Source of the DNA: Oceanirhabdus sp. W0125-5
GTDB taxonomy: Bacteria; Bacillota; Clostridia; Clostridiales; Clostridiaceae
DNA length: 64,000 bases
Reading direction: 5' to 3'
Assembly (NCBI RefSeq): GCF_027938815.1
Contig: NZ_CP115913.1
Span: 5,366,001 to 5,430,000, forward strand
Positions 15,835 to 25,229 of the stretch are shown piece by piece; position 1 is the first letter of the stretch; the number at the start of each line of letters is the position of its first letter. The notes below the pieces were generated by a model that searched no databases, was not told the DNA's origin, and worked only from the letters and a program-made list of their open reading frames with translations. Made by a program: the position numbers and the translations under genes.

Positions 15835-17431
15835 TAACCCTCTTGAACAAGAAAATTTCGATAAAATAATGAGAAAACTTCACAAGCATATACTTTCAAT
15901 TTCTGATAGTATAACAAATTTTATCTCTTCTCCCCCAAAGAGATTTAAAATTCATCTTAAAGAATTCAAAGCTAAGATAACTAGATTATTTAGATTTTCT
16001 ATTACATTCAAATTAACATTTTTTAGTTCATTTAAAATCTTAAGAGAGATTTTAGGAACAATACTGTTTTTTTCCCTCTTATTCTTTGGATTTAATATAT
16101 TCATAATAAGAAATGATTTTATTACTAAGTCTGAGTATATTTCAAGTAATATTAATGCATTATATGCCCAAGACTCCACCCCTTACATGTCAGAACACAT
16201 TAAATCTTACATGAAAAGCGAAGGTCTATCCGCAATCATTAAAGAAGATACTAAAATATTATTAAACACTTTTGATGATAATGTGGGTATTGATGAAAAT
16301 ACTCAAATAAGTAAAGATATTGCTAGTATAGATCCAGAATTTATTTCAAACAGTGATCTATTTTATATAGATGAAATTTCATTGGGATTATCCAAATTAT
16401 ATAACTCAGATTTTTATCTTATATATAAAAATGATATTAATGTGGATGATCACTCAATAAGTTTAACTTTCGTCAGAAGCTTAGTAAATGAGCAATTATA
16501 TATTCAATATTTTCTTCTAGTTATATCAATATCATTTTTACTGTTCCTATTATCATGTTCAAAATATATATCAAAGCTAACTAAACGCATGATACAACCG
16601 GTATATACCATGAATGATGCTATTAAAGAGATAAATGTAAGCAGTCTTGACACCCGTTTGAATGTAAGTGGTTCTCAAGATGAACTTAAGGATCTTGCCA
16701 TAACAGTAAACAATATGTTTGATAGAATTCAGGATTCATATGAAAAACAAAAGCAATTTGTATCTGATGCTTCCCATGAACTAAGAACACCAATTGCAGT
16801 AATTCAAGGATATGCCAATCTCCTCTCAAGATGGGGAAAAGATGATAAGGATGTTCTTGAAGAATCCATACTTGCTATAAAAGATGAATCTGACAACATG
16901 AAAGATTTAGTAGAAAAATTATTATTCCTTGCAAGAGCGGATAAACATACTCAGAAGATTGAAAAAACTGAGTTTAACCTCTCGAACCTTATTGAAAATA
17001 TATGTAAAGAGACAAAACTTATAGATTCAAATCATACTATTTCCTCAAATACAGAGGAGAATTTAGTTATATTTGCTGATCCTAAACTTATAAAACAGGC
17101 AATTCGTATACTTGTAGATAACAGCATAAAATATACCCCTGAAACAGGTTATATCAATATAAGTGCATTTTCCGAAAAGGATGAGATTATTATAAGAGTT
17201 TCAGATACAGGTATGGGAATTCCCTCAAAGGATATTCCTCATATATTTGATAGATTCTACAGAGTTGACGAATCTAGAAGTAAACAAGATGAAAAAGGCG
17301 GAACAGGCCTCGGCCTTTCCATCGCTAAATGGATTGTTAATACCCATAAAGGAAAGATTTCAGCCGAAAGTACATTTGGTGAAGGAAGCACCTTTACTAT
17401 TAAACTTCCATTTACATCAAACACTTTATAA
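15821..17431 (+). CDS. Membrane sensor histidine kinase
   Basis: 536 residues. A long basic cytoplasmic head (~1-65) precedes TM1 (~70-95), an extracytoplasmic sensor of ~125 residues, TM2 (~225-245), HAMP, HisKA with the phospho-acceptor His in SDASHELRTPIAVIQGYANL (~318), and HATPase boxes N (LVDNSIKYTP), G1 (VSDTGMGIP) and G2 (GGTGLGLSI). It is the partner of the overlapping response regulator. The extended N-terminus before TM1 is unusual for this class. The stop is followed after six bases by a MITE-like element. Confidence 0.9.
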   Translation: MKKNNNPLEQENFDKIMRKLHKHILSISDSITNFISSPPKRFKIHLKEFKAKITRLFRFSITFKLTFFSSFKILREILGTILFFSLLFFGFNIFIIRNDFITKSEYISSNINALYAQDSTPYMSEHIKSYMKSEGLSAIIKEDTKILLNTFDDNVGIDENTQISKDIASIDPEFISNSDLFYIDEISLGLSKLYNSDFYLIYKNDINVDDHSISLTFVRSLVNEQLYIQYFLLVISISFLLFLLSCSKYISKLTKRMIQPVYTMNDAIKEINVSSLDTRLNVSGSQDELKDLAITVNNMFDRIQDSYEKQKQFVSDASHELRTPIAVIQGYANLLSRWGKDDKDVLEESILAIKDESDNMKDLVEKLLFLARADKHTQKIEKTEFNLSNLIENICKETKLIDSNHTISSNTEENLVIFADPKLIKQAIRILVDNSIKYTPETGYINISAFSEKDEIIIRVSDTGMGIPSKDIPHIFDRFYRVDESRSKQDEKGGTGLGLSIAKWIVNTHKGKISAESTFGEGSTFTIKLPFTSNTL

Positions 17432-17437
17432 AACCTT

Positions 17438-17669
17438 AATGGATAATTGAGAATGTAGAATGGAGAATGATGGATGGTTCTGCTTACGCAGAACCTATAT
17501 TTTATTGTTTTTTAACATAAAGAAAATTTACTCATTTTATCTTTGATAAAATATTGTATTTAACATACAACGTTTCATCAAAAATGAAACAAGTAAACTC
17601 CTTTTGTTTCATGAATAATAAGATTAAAATTTCTCAAAGAGAAATGTCCTACATTATCCATTATCCATT
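17438..17669. mobile_element. MITE-like element, full copy after the kinase gene
   Basis: About 232 bp. Left end TAATGGATAATTGAGAATG and right end ATTATCCATTATCCATT are inverted repeats. Internal features are the hairpin GGTTCTGC..GCAGAACC, a TTTCATCAAAAATGAAA hairpin, and ATTTCTCAAAGAGAAAT. It separates the convergent kinase and rpiA genes and may supply the terminator for both. Confidence 0.7.
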
Positions 17670-17715
17670 TCTTTTAAGTTCTGAATTTGTCATCAAGTTT
17701 TTATTTCCATAATAA

Positions 17716-18393
17716 CTATTCCTTATTTTTAATTTTCACAATAGCTCCATCTTCATTCCCAATAATCAAAACATCAGTCATATCCAAGAAAAGCCCAGTC
17801 TCTACAACTCCTGGAATTTCCTTTAGTTCCCTAACAAACTCATAAGGATTATCAATCTCTCCCATATGTAAATCAATTATATAATGCCCTCCATCTGTTA
17901 CGAAAATTTCTTCATCACTTCCCCTAAGACTCGGATTAAATCCACTCTCCATAAAAAAATTCATAAGATGTGTATATGCATATGGTACGACTTCAACAGG
18001 CAAAGGAAATCTCCCTAGCTTTTTAACTTCTTTGCTATTATCAACAACCCAAATAACTTTCTTCGAAGCAAAAGCCACTAACTTCTCATATAGTAATGCG
18101 CCGCCCCCACCTTTTATTCCATTAAGATTTCCATCTACTTCATCAGCCCCATCTATAGTCACATCAATATAGTCTACATCATTTAACGGAGTTATTTCTA
18201 ACCCCAATGTTTCACCTAACTCAGTAGTTTTTTTCGAGGTAGAAACGCACTTTATTTTTAAACCTTCTCCTCTTACTCTTTCAGCTAATCTGGTAATAGT
18301 ATAATATACTGTTGAACCAGTCCCCAACCCCACCGTCATATCATTTTCAATAAATTCAGCAGCCTTTTGTCCCGCAATTTTCTTGGTATCCAC
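17716..18393 (-). CDS. rpiA: Ribose-5-phosphate isomerase A
   Basis: 225 residues, full length. Signatures: GLGTGSTVYYTITRLAERV, catalytic/phosphate region TIDGADEVDGNLNGIKGGGG, LYEKLVAFASK and the closing VVETGLFLDMTDVLIIG. It interconverts ribose 5-phosphate and ribulose 5-phosphate in the non-oxidative pentose phosphate pathway, in the cytoplasm. The start is GTG with GGGGTG five bases upstream. It stands alone between a MITE-like element and an acetyltransferase gene. Confidence 0.95.
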   Translation of the reverse strand: MDTKKIAGQKAAEFIENDMTVGLGTGSTVYYTITRLAERVRGEGLKIKCVSTSKKTTELGETLGLEITPLNDVDYIDVTIDGADEVDGNLNGIKGGGGALLYEKLVAFASKKVIWVVDNSKEVKKLGRFPLPVEVVPYAYTHLMNFFMESGFNPSLRGSDEEIFVTDGGHYIIDLHMGEIDNPYEFVRELKEIPGVVETGLFLDMTDVLIIGNEDGAIVKIKNKE

Positions 18394-18485
18394 TCTTTCA
18401 CCCCACTCTTTTATAAATAATCTACGTTAAAAATTGGTTTATTCAAATAACTTAAATGTAATTTTTATTCTACATTTTCCATTTA

Positions 18486-19061
18486 TTAAAGCGCCTTATC
18501 ATAACAATGAAAAGGCTCTTCTTTATGTCTGAAATATACATCTCCAGAATACCTATATCCAAGCTTTCTATACATTCCATTTGCTTTTTCATTGCAACTG
18601 TAACAATCTAATCTAATTACCTTTGCCCCTCTTCTTGATGCTTCATTTTCAAGTTCCTCTATAAACTTCCTTGCATAACCTTTCCCCTGATATTCAGGGT
18701 TCATTGCTAATCTATGTATAACTAAAACACCATCAAGCGAAAATGATACATCTTCTGTTATTATAGTTTCAATTTCTTCCTCATCTAAAGTACATTTTAC
18801 GTAATTCCAATTAACTTTTGCATATTCAGATTCTTGGTTTCCGTCAAGTGCAGCCACTCCAATTATGCTTCCCTCATGATTTTCTCTTAATACATACAAA
18901 GATGAATTCCTTATATCTGCTGTGAATCTTTCTTCATTAGGATAATATTCATCCCACTGATAAATTCCTTCTTCATGCATTTTTTGTATAGCCTTCTTAA
19001 TCACTATCATTATCTCTTTCAAATCTGATAACTCCCCTTTAGTAACATTAACTCCTTTCAT
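18486..19061 (-). CDS. GNAT family N-acetyltransferase
   Basis: About 191 residues from the ATG at 19061, which has GAGGGG eight bases upstream; an ATG 20 codons earlier lacks one. The acetyl-CoA pocket is VIHRLAMNPEYQGKGYARKF (R/QxxGxG/A), followed by ANGMYRKLGYRYSGDVYF. The acceptor (small molecule or protein amine) is not known. It lies 92 bp from rpiA. Confidence 0.85.
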   Translation of the reverse strand: MKGVNVTKGELSDLKEIMIVIKKAIQKMHEEGIYQWDEYYPNEERFTADIRNSSLYVLRENHEGSIIGVAALDGNQESEYAKVNWNYVKCTLDEEEIETIITEDVSFSLDGVLVIHRLAMNPEYQGKGYARKFIEELENEASRRGAKVIRLDCYSCNEKANGMYRKLGYRYSGDVYFRHKEEPFHCYDKAL

Positions 19062-19661
19062 ATTTACACCCCTCTTCTTGTAACTTTTATATTTTTTATT
19101 TTCTCTAAAAATTTTATGCATTATTAAAATAAGTTCATCATTTAATTCTTTTATTTTACTTTATCAAATTAACGCGTTAATGCAATTTTTCCCCCTTAGC
19201 ACTTGCAGAAATATATTATTCCTGATCTTTTATTAATCTCTCATAAGTAATTCCATGTATCCAATATTAATACTAATTCAGAAAAAATATCTTATTATCT
19301 TTCCCATGAATCACCTCTTATTGGAGTTTAATTACTTTATTATACCATTTATATACAGACAAGTGAACGAGATAAAAAATCTGAATTCATTTATAACCTA
19401 TGCATCTATTAATAATTTGAAATAAAATCAATATAGAACTTTCATTTTGCCAAAAGTCCATTTTATATTTTTTTATTCTTATTTTATTAATTTTTATACT
19501 TATTAAACCCTTTTATATAGCCACTTCAAAAATTACCATTGCATAATAAACCAAATTAATATATAATTTAAAAAAATCACAAAAGTCCAATTTCGAAGTA
19601 TATGCTTTTGTAATTTTTTTATATGTTATTGATATTTAGAATAAAGAACAGGAGGTAAAAA
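19062..19661 (+). other. Divergent intergenic region with leader hairpin of the citrate operon
   Basis: Six hundred bp, very AT-rich, no gene. Near its right end ACAAAAG (19579-19585) pairs with CTTTTGT (19608-19614), followed by AATTTTTTTA; the mirror side also has a T-run on the minus strand. On the plus strand this could attenuate the citrate operon about 45 bp before its ATG. I saw no T-box or known riboswitch. Confidence 0.35.
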
Positions 19662-21047
19662 ATGAAACATTCAAATAACTTTTTGAAAAAAACTACACTA
19701 CACAATTACACTTTAAAAAATCAATCTGAGCCAAATTTACATAAGGATATATTTCCTTATTCAGAAATTCCAAAGGTGACCTTTAATCAAGTCCAGTATC
19801 CAATGTGCCTACCTGATGATATATGGATTACGGATACAACCTTTAGAGATGGTCAACAATCTATGTCTTCCTTTACTGTGGATCAAATTGTTAGATTATA
19901 TGACTATCTCCACGAACTTGATAACGGCTCCGGAGTCATTAAACAAACTGAATTCTTCTTATATTCAGAAAAGGATAAGGAAGCAGTACGCAAATGTATG
20001 TCAAGAGGCTATGATTATCCTCAAATTACCGCATGGATTCGTGCTGTTAAAGATGATCTAAATCTAGTTAAGGAAATGGGAATTAAAGAAACAGGTCTTT
20101 TAATGTCCTGCTCTGACTATCATATATTTAATAAACTAAAACTTACGAGAGCGCAAGCTATAGATATGTATCTTTCTATAGCCAAAGATGCTATTGCCCA
20201 TGGTATAACACCTAGATGTCATCTTGAAGATATTACAAGAGCCGATTTCTATGGTTTCGTTATTCCATTAGTTAATGAACTTATGAAATTATCTAATGAT
20301 AGTGGTGTTCAAATAAAAATAAGGGCATGTGACACACTAGGATTAGGCGTTCCTTTTAATGGTGCTGATATCCCTAGAAGCATACCTGCCATTATGCACG
20401 AACTTAGATATCATACAAAAATACCTTCATCAGCCCTTGAGTGGCATGGCCATAATGATTTTTATTCAGTGGTTAATAACTCTACTTCTGCATGGCTCTA
20501 TGGATGTTCTTCAGTAAACTGCACCCTTTTCGGAATCGGAGAGAGAACTGGTAATTGTCCGCTTGAATCAATGCTAATAAACTATATACAACTTACAGGC
20601 AAGGGTGAGAATCTTAAACTTGAAATTATATCTGAGATAACATCTTATTTTGAAAAAGAGATGAACTATAATATTCACGCTAGAACTCCATTCATAGGAA
20701 GCGAATTCAATGTTACTAAGGCTGGAATCCACGCAGATGGATTGTTAAAAGATGAAGAAATATACAATATTTTTGATACTGATAAGATTCTTAATAGACC
20801 AATTATAGTTGCAGTTAATCAATACTCTGGATATGCTGGTATAGCTGCCTGGATTAACACTTACTTCAAACTGAAAGGAGATTCTAGAATCTCAAAAAAA
20901 GATCCAATAATTAAACCAATTAAAGCTTGGATAGATGAACAATACTCTAATGGTCGTACTTCTGTAATAAGAAATAATGAACTTAAGAACTTCATAACAG
21001 TTCATTATCCTAATTTAATTAAGAGAGGAGCAATAGAAGCAGTTTAA
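19662..21047 (+). CDS. Re-citrate synthase-type enzyme (isopropylmalate/homocitrate synthase family)
   Basis: 461 residues. The HMGL-like TIM barrel has the substrate/metal signature DTTFRDGQQSMSS (~58-70) and the metal ligands in LEWHGHNDFYSVVNNS, with a cap region GSEFNVTKAGIHADG. The sequence opens with a ~50-residue head. Clostridia that lack Si-citrate synthase use an enzyme of this family, as in Clostridium kluyveri, to make citrate from oxaloacetate and acetyl-CoA. The two following genes, aconitase and isocitrate dehydrogenase, support that rather than isopropylmalate or homocitrate synthesis, though (homo)citrate remains possible. AGGAGG precedes the ATG by six bases. Confidence 0.85.
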   Translation: MKHSNNFLKKTTLHNYTLKNQSEPNLHKDIFPYSEIPKVTFNQVQYPMCLPDDIWITDTTFRDGQQSMSSFTVDQIVRLYDYLHELDNGSGVIKQTEFFLYSEKDKEAVRKCMSRGYDYPQITAWIRAVKDDLNLVKEMGIKETGLLMSCSDYHIFNKLKLTRAQAIDMYLSIAKDAIAHGITPRCHLEDITRADFYGFVIPLVNELMKLSNDSGVQIKIRACDTLGLGVPFNGADIPRSIPAIMHELRYHTKIPSSALEWHGHNDFYSVVNNSTSAWLYGCSSVNCTLFGIGERTGNCPLESMLINYIQLTGKGENLKLEIISEITSYFEKEMNYNIHARTPFIGSEFNVTKAGIHADGLLKDEEIYNIFDTDKILNRPIIVAVNQYSGYAGIAAWINTYFKLKGDSRISKKDPIIKPIKAWIDEQYSNGRTSVIRNNELKNFITVHYPNLIKRGAIEAV

Positions 21048-21073
21048 TCAACGATATTTAGGAGGAGAATTAT

Positions 21074-22996
21074 ATGAAATTAACAGTTGCAGAGAAAATA
21101 ATCACCCAACATCTAGTTCATGGAACCCTTGAGCGAGGTAGTGATATTTCTCTTAAAATAGATCAAACATTAACACAGGATTCTACAGGAACAATGGCAT
21201 ATCTTCAATTTGAAAGTATGGACATCCCTAAGGTTAAGACAAAAAGATCAGTTGCATATATTGACCATAATATGCTTCAAGCTGGTCCTGAGAATGCTGA
21301 TGATCATCTTTATATACAGAATATTGCAAAAAAACATGGTATATATTTTTCAAAACCAGGGAATGGAATATGTCATCAAGTTCATCTTGAAAGATTTGGA
21401 GTTCCTGGAGAAACTCTTTTAGGTTCAGACAGCCATACTCCTACTGCTGGTGGAATCGGCATGCTAGCCATAGGTGCAGGTGGACTTGATGTAGCTGTAG
21501 CAATGGCTGGCGGTGAATATCATATCACCATGCCTCATATTGTAAAGGTTGAACTTCGTGGAAAACTTCCTTTAGGTTCATCTTCAAAAGACATTATTTT
21601 AGAGGTATTAAGAAGATGTACAGTTAAAGGGGGCGTAAACAAAATATTTGAATATTGTGGCGATGGACTAAAATACCTTACGGTTCCAGAAAGAGCTACA
21701 ATCACAAATATGGGAGCTGAACTTGGAGCAACAACCTCAATATTCCCTTCCGATGAGATAACCTTTGAGTTTTTACAAGCACAAGGTAGAGAAGATGATT
21801 TTATAGAAATTAAAAGCGATGAAGGGGCTGTGTATGATGAAGAGCTTATAATATACCTTAATGAATTGAATCCTCTTGCCGCATGTCCTCATAGCCCAGA
21901 TAATATAGTTCCAGTAAATGAACTATTAAAGATAAAAGTTAGTCAGGTCGCAATTGGGAGTTGCACTAATTCATCCTACTTAGATCTTATGAAAGTCGCT
22001 GAAATCTTGAAAGATAAAACAGTAAAGGAAGATGTATCACTTGTTATCTCTCCAGGTTCAAGACAGGTTCTTAATATGCTTTCAGAGAATGGAGCATTAT
22101 CCTCATTAATATCAGCAGGAGCAAGAATACTAGAATGCGCCTGTGGTCCATGTATAGGTATGGGGCAAGCACCTAATACTGATGGTGTATCTCTAAGAAC
22201 TTTTAATCGAAATTTTAAAGGAAGATGTGGAACAACCTCTGCTGATGTTTATCTGGTAAGTCCTGAAGTAGCAGCAGTATCAGCCTTAACTGGTTATATA
22301 ACCTCCCCTGAGGAATTCATGAATGATGTTCATGTTACCATACCTAAGAAATTTAAAATTAATGATAATCTTATAGTTCCACCTGCTGAGAATGGTGATG
22401 CTATTAGAGTAGTTAGAGGACCTAATATTAAACCTGTGCCAAAGACCTCTATGCTTAGTAACACATTAAAGGGTGCTTCCCTAATAAAGGTTGAAGATAA
22501 TATTACAACTGATCATATTATGCCATCAAATGCAAAGCTACTTCCTTTTAGATCTAACATCCCATATCTTTCTAACTATTGTTTAACTCCTTGTGATGAG
22601 GAATTTCCAAAGAGAGCAATAGAACATGGAGGAGGCTTCATCATCGGCGGATGGAATTATGGACAAGGTTCAAGTCGTGAACATGCAGCACTTGCTCCAC
22701 TTTATTTAGGAATAAAAGGAGTAATTGCAAAATCATTTGCAAGAATACATGAACAGAATCTAATAAACAACGGTATACTTCCTCTATGTTTTGAGAATGA
22801 GGCAGATTATGATGAAATGGATATGATGGATGAGATAATAATTGATAATCTTTTAGATCAGATAGATTCTTCTGTTATTATAGCTAAAAATATTACAAAG
22901 AATAAAGATTTTAAACTCTTACTCCATGTGAGCCCAAGGCAGAAAAGCATGCTCCTATCAGGTGGTCTTTTAAATCTTATAAAGAATTCTAAATAA
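21074..22996 (+). CDS. Aconitate hydratase
   Basis: 640 residues, the shorter aconitase type related to isopropylmalate isomerase. The three [4Fe-4S] ligands are in AIGSCTNSSYLDL and CACGPCIGMG. The mobile swivel domain (~480-620) has GGGFIIGGWNYGQGSSREHA, with the catalytic Ser-Arg. It converts citrate to isocitrate via cis-aconitate. The start lies 26 bp after the citrate synthase gene, behind GGAGGAGAATTAT, so the genes are in one operon. Confidence 0.93.
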   Translation: MKLTVAEKIITQHLVHGTLERGSDISLKIDQTLTQDSTGTMAYLQFESMDIPKVKTKRSVAYIDHNMLQAGPENADDHLYIQNIAKKHGIYFSKPGNGICHQVHLERFGVPGETLLGSDSHTPTAGGIGMLAIGAGGLDVAVAMAGGEYHITMPHIVKVELRGKLPLGSSSKDIILEVLRRCTVKGGVNKIFEYCGDGLKYLTVPERATITNMGAELGATTSIFPSDEITFEFLQAQGREDDFIEIKSDEGAVYDEELIIYLNELNPLAACPHSPDNIVPVNELLKIKVSQVAIGSCTNSSYLDLMKVAEILKDKTVKEDVSLVISPGSRQVLNMLSENGALSSLISAGARILECACGPCIGMGQAPNTDGVSLRTFNRNFKGRCGTTSADVYLVSPEVAAVSALTGYITSPEEFMNDVHVTIPKKFKINDNLIVPPAENGDAIRVVRGPNIKPVPKTSMLSNTLKGASLIKVEDNITTDHIMPSNAKLLPFRSNIPYLSNYCLTPCDEEFPKRAIEHGGGFIIGGWNYGQGSSREHAALAPLYLGIKGVIAKSFARIHEQNLINNGILPLCFENEADYDEMDMMDEIIIDNLLDQIDSSVIIAKNITKNKDFKLLLHVSPRQKSMLLSGGLLNLIKNSK

Positions 22997-23011
22997 AAAG
23001 GAGAAAAAATT

Positions 23012-24007
23012 ATGAAGATAACACTTATACCCGGTGATGGAATAGGACCTGAAGTAACAAACTCTGCTAGAAAAATAATTGATGCAAGTGGTGCCAATAT
23101 TCAATGGGAAGTTGTTGAAGCAGGTGCTTCAGTACTAGAAGAGCACGATTCTCCTCTTCCAGACAATGTGATAGATAGTATTAAAAAAAATAAAATAGCC
23201 CTAAAAGGACCAATTACAACCCCTGTAGGAAAAGGTTTTAGAAGTGTAAATGTTCAATTAAGACAGAAACTGAACTTATATGCTAATGTAAGACCAGTAA
23301 AATCTTTTGATGGACTCCCATCACTTCATTCAAATGTAGATTTTATTATTGTAAGAGAAAACACAGAAGGTTTGTATGCAGGGATTGAGCATAATATTGG
23401 CGAGATAGCAGCTGAGAGTATTAGAGTCATAACAAAGGAAGCATCTGATAGAATCAGCAAATTCGCCTTTGAACTTGCCAAAAATGAAAATAGAGCCAAA
23501 GTTACTGCAACACATAAAGCTAATATCCTTAAATTATCTGATGGGCTATTTCTGAAATGTGCAAAAGAATGCAGCTCTCTCTATAAAGATATTGAATTTG
23601 AAGATATTATAGTTGATGCTATGAGCATGAAACTTGTACAATCTCCTCAAAATTATGATGTTGTTGTTGCACCTAATCTATATGGAGATATATTATCTGA
23701 CATGGGAGCAGGACTTGTTGGTGGTCTTGGTCTTATCCCTGGCGCAAATATAGGTGATGAGGCTGCAGTCTTTGAACCTGTTCACGGATCTGCACCTGAT
23801 ATCGCAGGTAAAAATATAGCTAATCCAACTGCCACAATATTATCAGGTATAATGCTCCTAAAATATATTGGTGAAAAGGATGCCGCAGAAAAAATCGAAA
23901 CTGCTCTTCTTAAGATTTTTAAAGAAGGAAAATACTTAACACCCGATCTAGGTGGTAATCTATCTACAGAGGAATTTACTAATGAAGTGATAAGAACGCT
24001 TAATTAA
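23012..24007 (+). CDS. Isocitrate dehydrogenase (isopropylmalate dehydrogenase superfamily)
   Basis: 331 residues, the short homologous type. It has the glycine-rich opening ITLIPGDGIGPEV, the substrate segment SVNVQLRQKLNLYANVRP (Ser and Arg residues binding the gamma-carboxylate), the metal/NAD loop NLYGDILSDMGAGLVGGLGL and EPVHGSAPDIAGK. The SVNVQLR segment fits isocitrate better than isopropylmalate. It oxidises isocitrate to 2-oxoglutarate, completing the right-hand branch that feeds glutamate. It begins 15 bp after aconitase. NAD preference is likely by type but not proven. Confidence 0.9.
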   Translation: MKITLIPGDGIGPEVTNSARKIIDASGANIQWEVVEAGASVLEEHDSPLPDNVIDSIKKNKIALKGPITTPVGKGFRSVNVQLRQKLNLYANVRPVKSFDGLPSLHSNVDFIIVRENTEGLYAGIEHNIGEIAAESIRVITKEASDRISKFAFELAKNENRAKVTATHKANILKLSDGLFLKCAKECSSLYKDIEFEDIIVDAMSMKLVQSPQNYDVVVAPNLYGDILSDMGAGLVGGLGLIPGANIGDEAAVFEPVHGSAPDIAGKNIANPTATILSGIMLLKYIGEKDAAEKIETALLKIFKEGKYLTPDLGGNLSTEEFTNEVIRTLN

Positions 24008-24010
24008 AAC

Positions 24011-24262
24011 TTAATGTAAAATGGATAATGTATAATGGATAATGATGGATGTTTCTGCTTTTGTGGCAGAAACTACATCTTATTATAGTTATTTAGGACA
24101 AGAGGTTTTTACTCATTTTTATGAAATAAAATATTGTAATTCAGGTACAATATTATTTTAAGTTGAAAAGAGTAAACCTCTATTGTCCAATCAGCAATAA
24201 AATTAAAATTTCTCGTAGAGAAATATCAATCGTTCTCCACTTTCCATTTTCAATTTTCAATT
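24011..24262. mobile_element. MITE-like element, full copy after the isocitrate dehydrogenase gene
   Basis: About 250 bp beginning four bases after the stop codon. Ends TAATGTAAAATGGATAATG and a degenerate right end of TCCACTTTCCATTTTCAATT pair loosely. The internal hairpin GTTTCTGC..GGCAGAAAC and ATTTCTCGTAGAGAAAT are conserved with the copies at 9169 and 17438. It lies between convergent genes. Confidence 0.65.
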
Positions 24263-24278
24263 CGCCTTTATGTTTTAT

Positions 24279-25217
24279 TTACGCATTAGCTATTAATTCT
24301 TTTCTACTTTCTTCTAATTTATTAACCTTAATTTCATGTGATTCAATATTTCTTTTAAGTCCGTTTATTACATCGCATACTCTAAGTTGTGCTTCTTGTA
24401 CTCCTCTTATAGAATCTTTAATTTTTGATTGAACATTCATATCTGAAAATAACCCATCAAAGAAATAATCAGCAAATTTTGAGAAAGAATCAATATTAAT
24501 CTCCACATGGAATTGCATATTTACATCTGATAATTCTCTTTTAAATCTATCTAATTTAGCTCTAGCCTCTATCATACGTTCCTGTGCTTCATCGATTTTT
24601 GAATGTTTTGCTGATGTTGCTATTATTCCTCCTCCAAACATATCCCAAGTTCCGTAATCTTTAGCACTATTAAGAGATTCCTCTACCCATCTAAGTGAAG
24701 AACATGCCACTTCACCAGCTTGTACTGCTTCATAACACTCCTTTATATGTGCTTTTATTTGAATTACTTCATCATTAATTTCATCTAATTTAGTTGATAT
24801 TTTACTTCCTGAACTTACTAACAGTTTTTCTTTCTCTTTTAATAACTCATCTAATTCAACATTCAACCTTCCAAACTTTTTAATCTTAGCATAATACGTT
24901 TCCCTCTCACTCTTCAAGTGTTCAACTGTATTCTTTATCTCATCATACTTTATTTTTGCCCTATAATGTTCTTCCTTTTCTTTTTTCAATAACTCTTCTT
25001 TGTTTCCCATAATGGAATGGATTATATTAGTAAATGTTAACTTCTCAAGCTTGTCTACATCCTTCTCTTCTTTAATCAGCTCTTTAAAAAGTTTATCCTG
25101 AATTTGTTCCTGCTGACTGATTTCGCTATCTACCTTTTCCATTAAACGCTCTAGTCTATTTCTCTCTGCCATCTGCTCCTTAACATATCCTATCTTTTCA
25201 TTAATCTCATTAATCAT
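24279..25217 (-). CDS. Coiled-coil protein, paralogue of its upstream neighbour
   Basis: 312 residues, almost wholly predicted helical with long coiled coils (~1-140 and ~270-310). No signal peptide or membrane segment is seen. A conserved core shared with the upstream gene reads TFTNIIHSIMGNKEELLKKE near residue 60. Near residue 230 the only hydrophobic patch, SFSKFADYFFDGLFSDM, is also shared in place. AGGAGGATTTAAGT precedes the ATG, 12 bp after the upstream stop. I do not recognise the family; cytoplasmic scaffold or polar protein are open guesses. Confidence 0.6.
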   Translation of the reverse strand: MINEINEKIGYVKEQMAERNRLERLMEKVDSEISQQEQIQDKLFKELIKEEKDVDKLEKLTFTNIIHSIMGNKEELLKKEKEEHYRAKIKYDEIKNTVEHLKSERETYYAKIKKFGRLNVELDELLKEKEKLLVSSGSKISTKLDEINDEVIQIKAHIKECYEAVQAGEVACSSLRWVEESLNSAKDYGTWDMFGGGIIATSAKHSKIDEAQERMIEARAKLDRFKRELSDVNMQFHVEINIDSFSKFADYFFDGLFSDMNVQSKIKDSIRGVQEAQLRVCDVINGLKRNIESHEIKVNKLEESRKELIANA

Positions 25218-25229
25218 ACTTAAATCCTC

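Noticed and set aside
19062..19661. T-box or other known riboswitch in the citrate operon leader
   Set aside because: No conserved T-box sequence or other riboswitch core was found; only a simple hairpin remains.
24163..24432. Plus-strand frame over a MITE-like copy and the coiled-coil gene end
   Set aside because: It runs across non-coding repeat sequence and then antisense to a real gene; no ribosome binding site.
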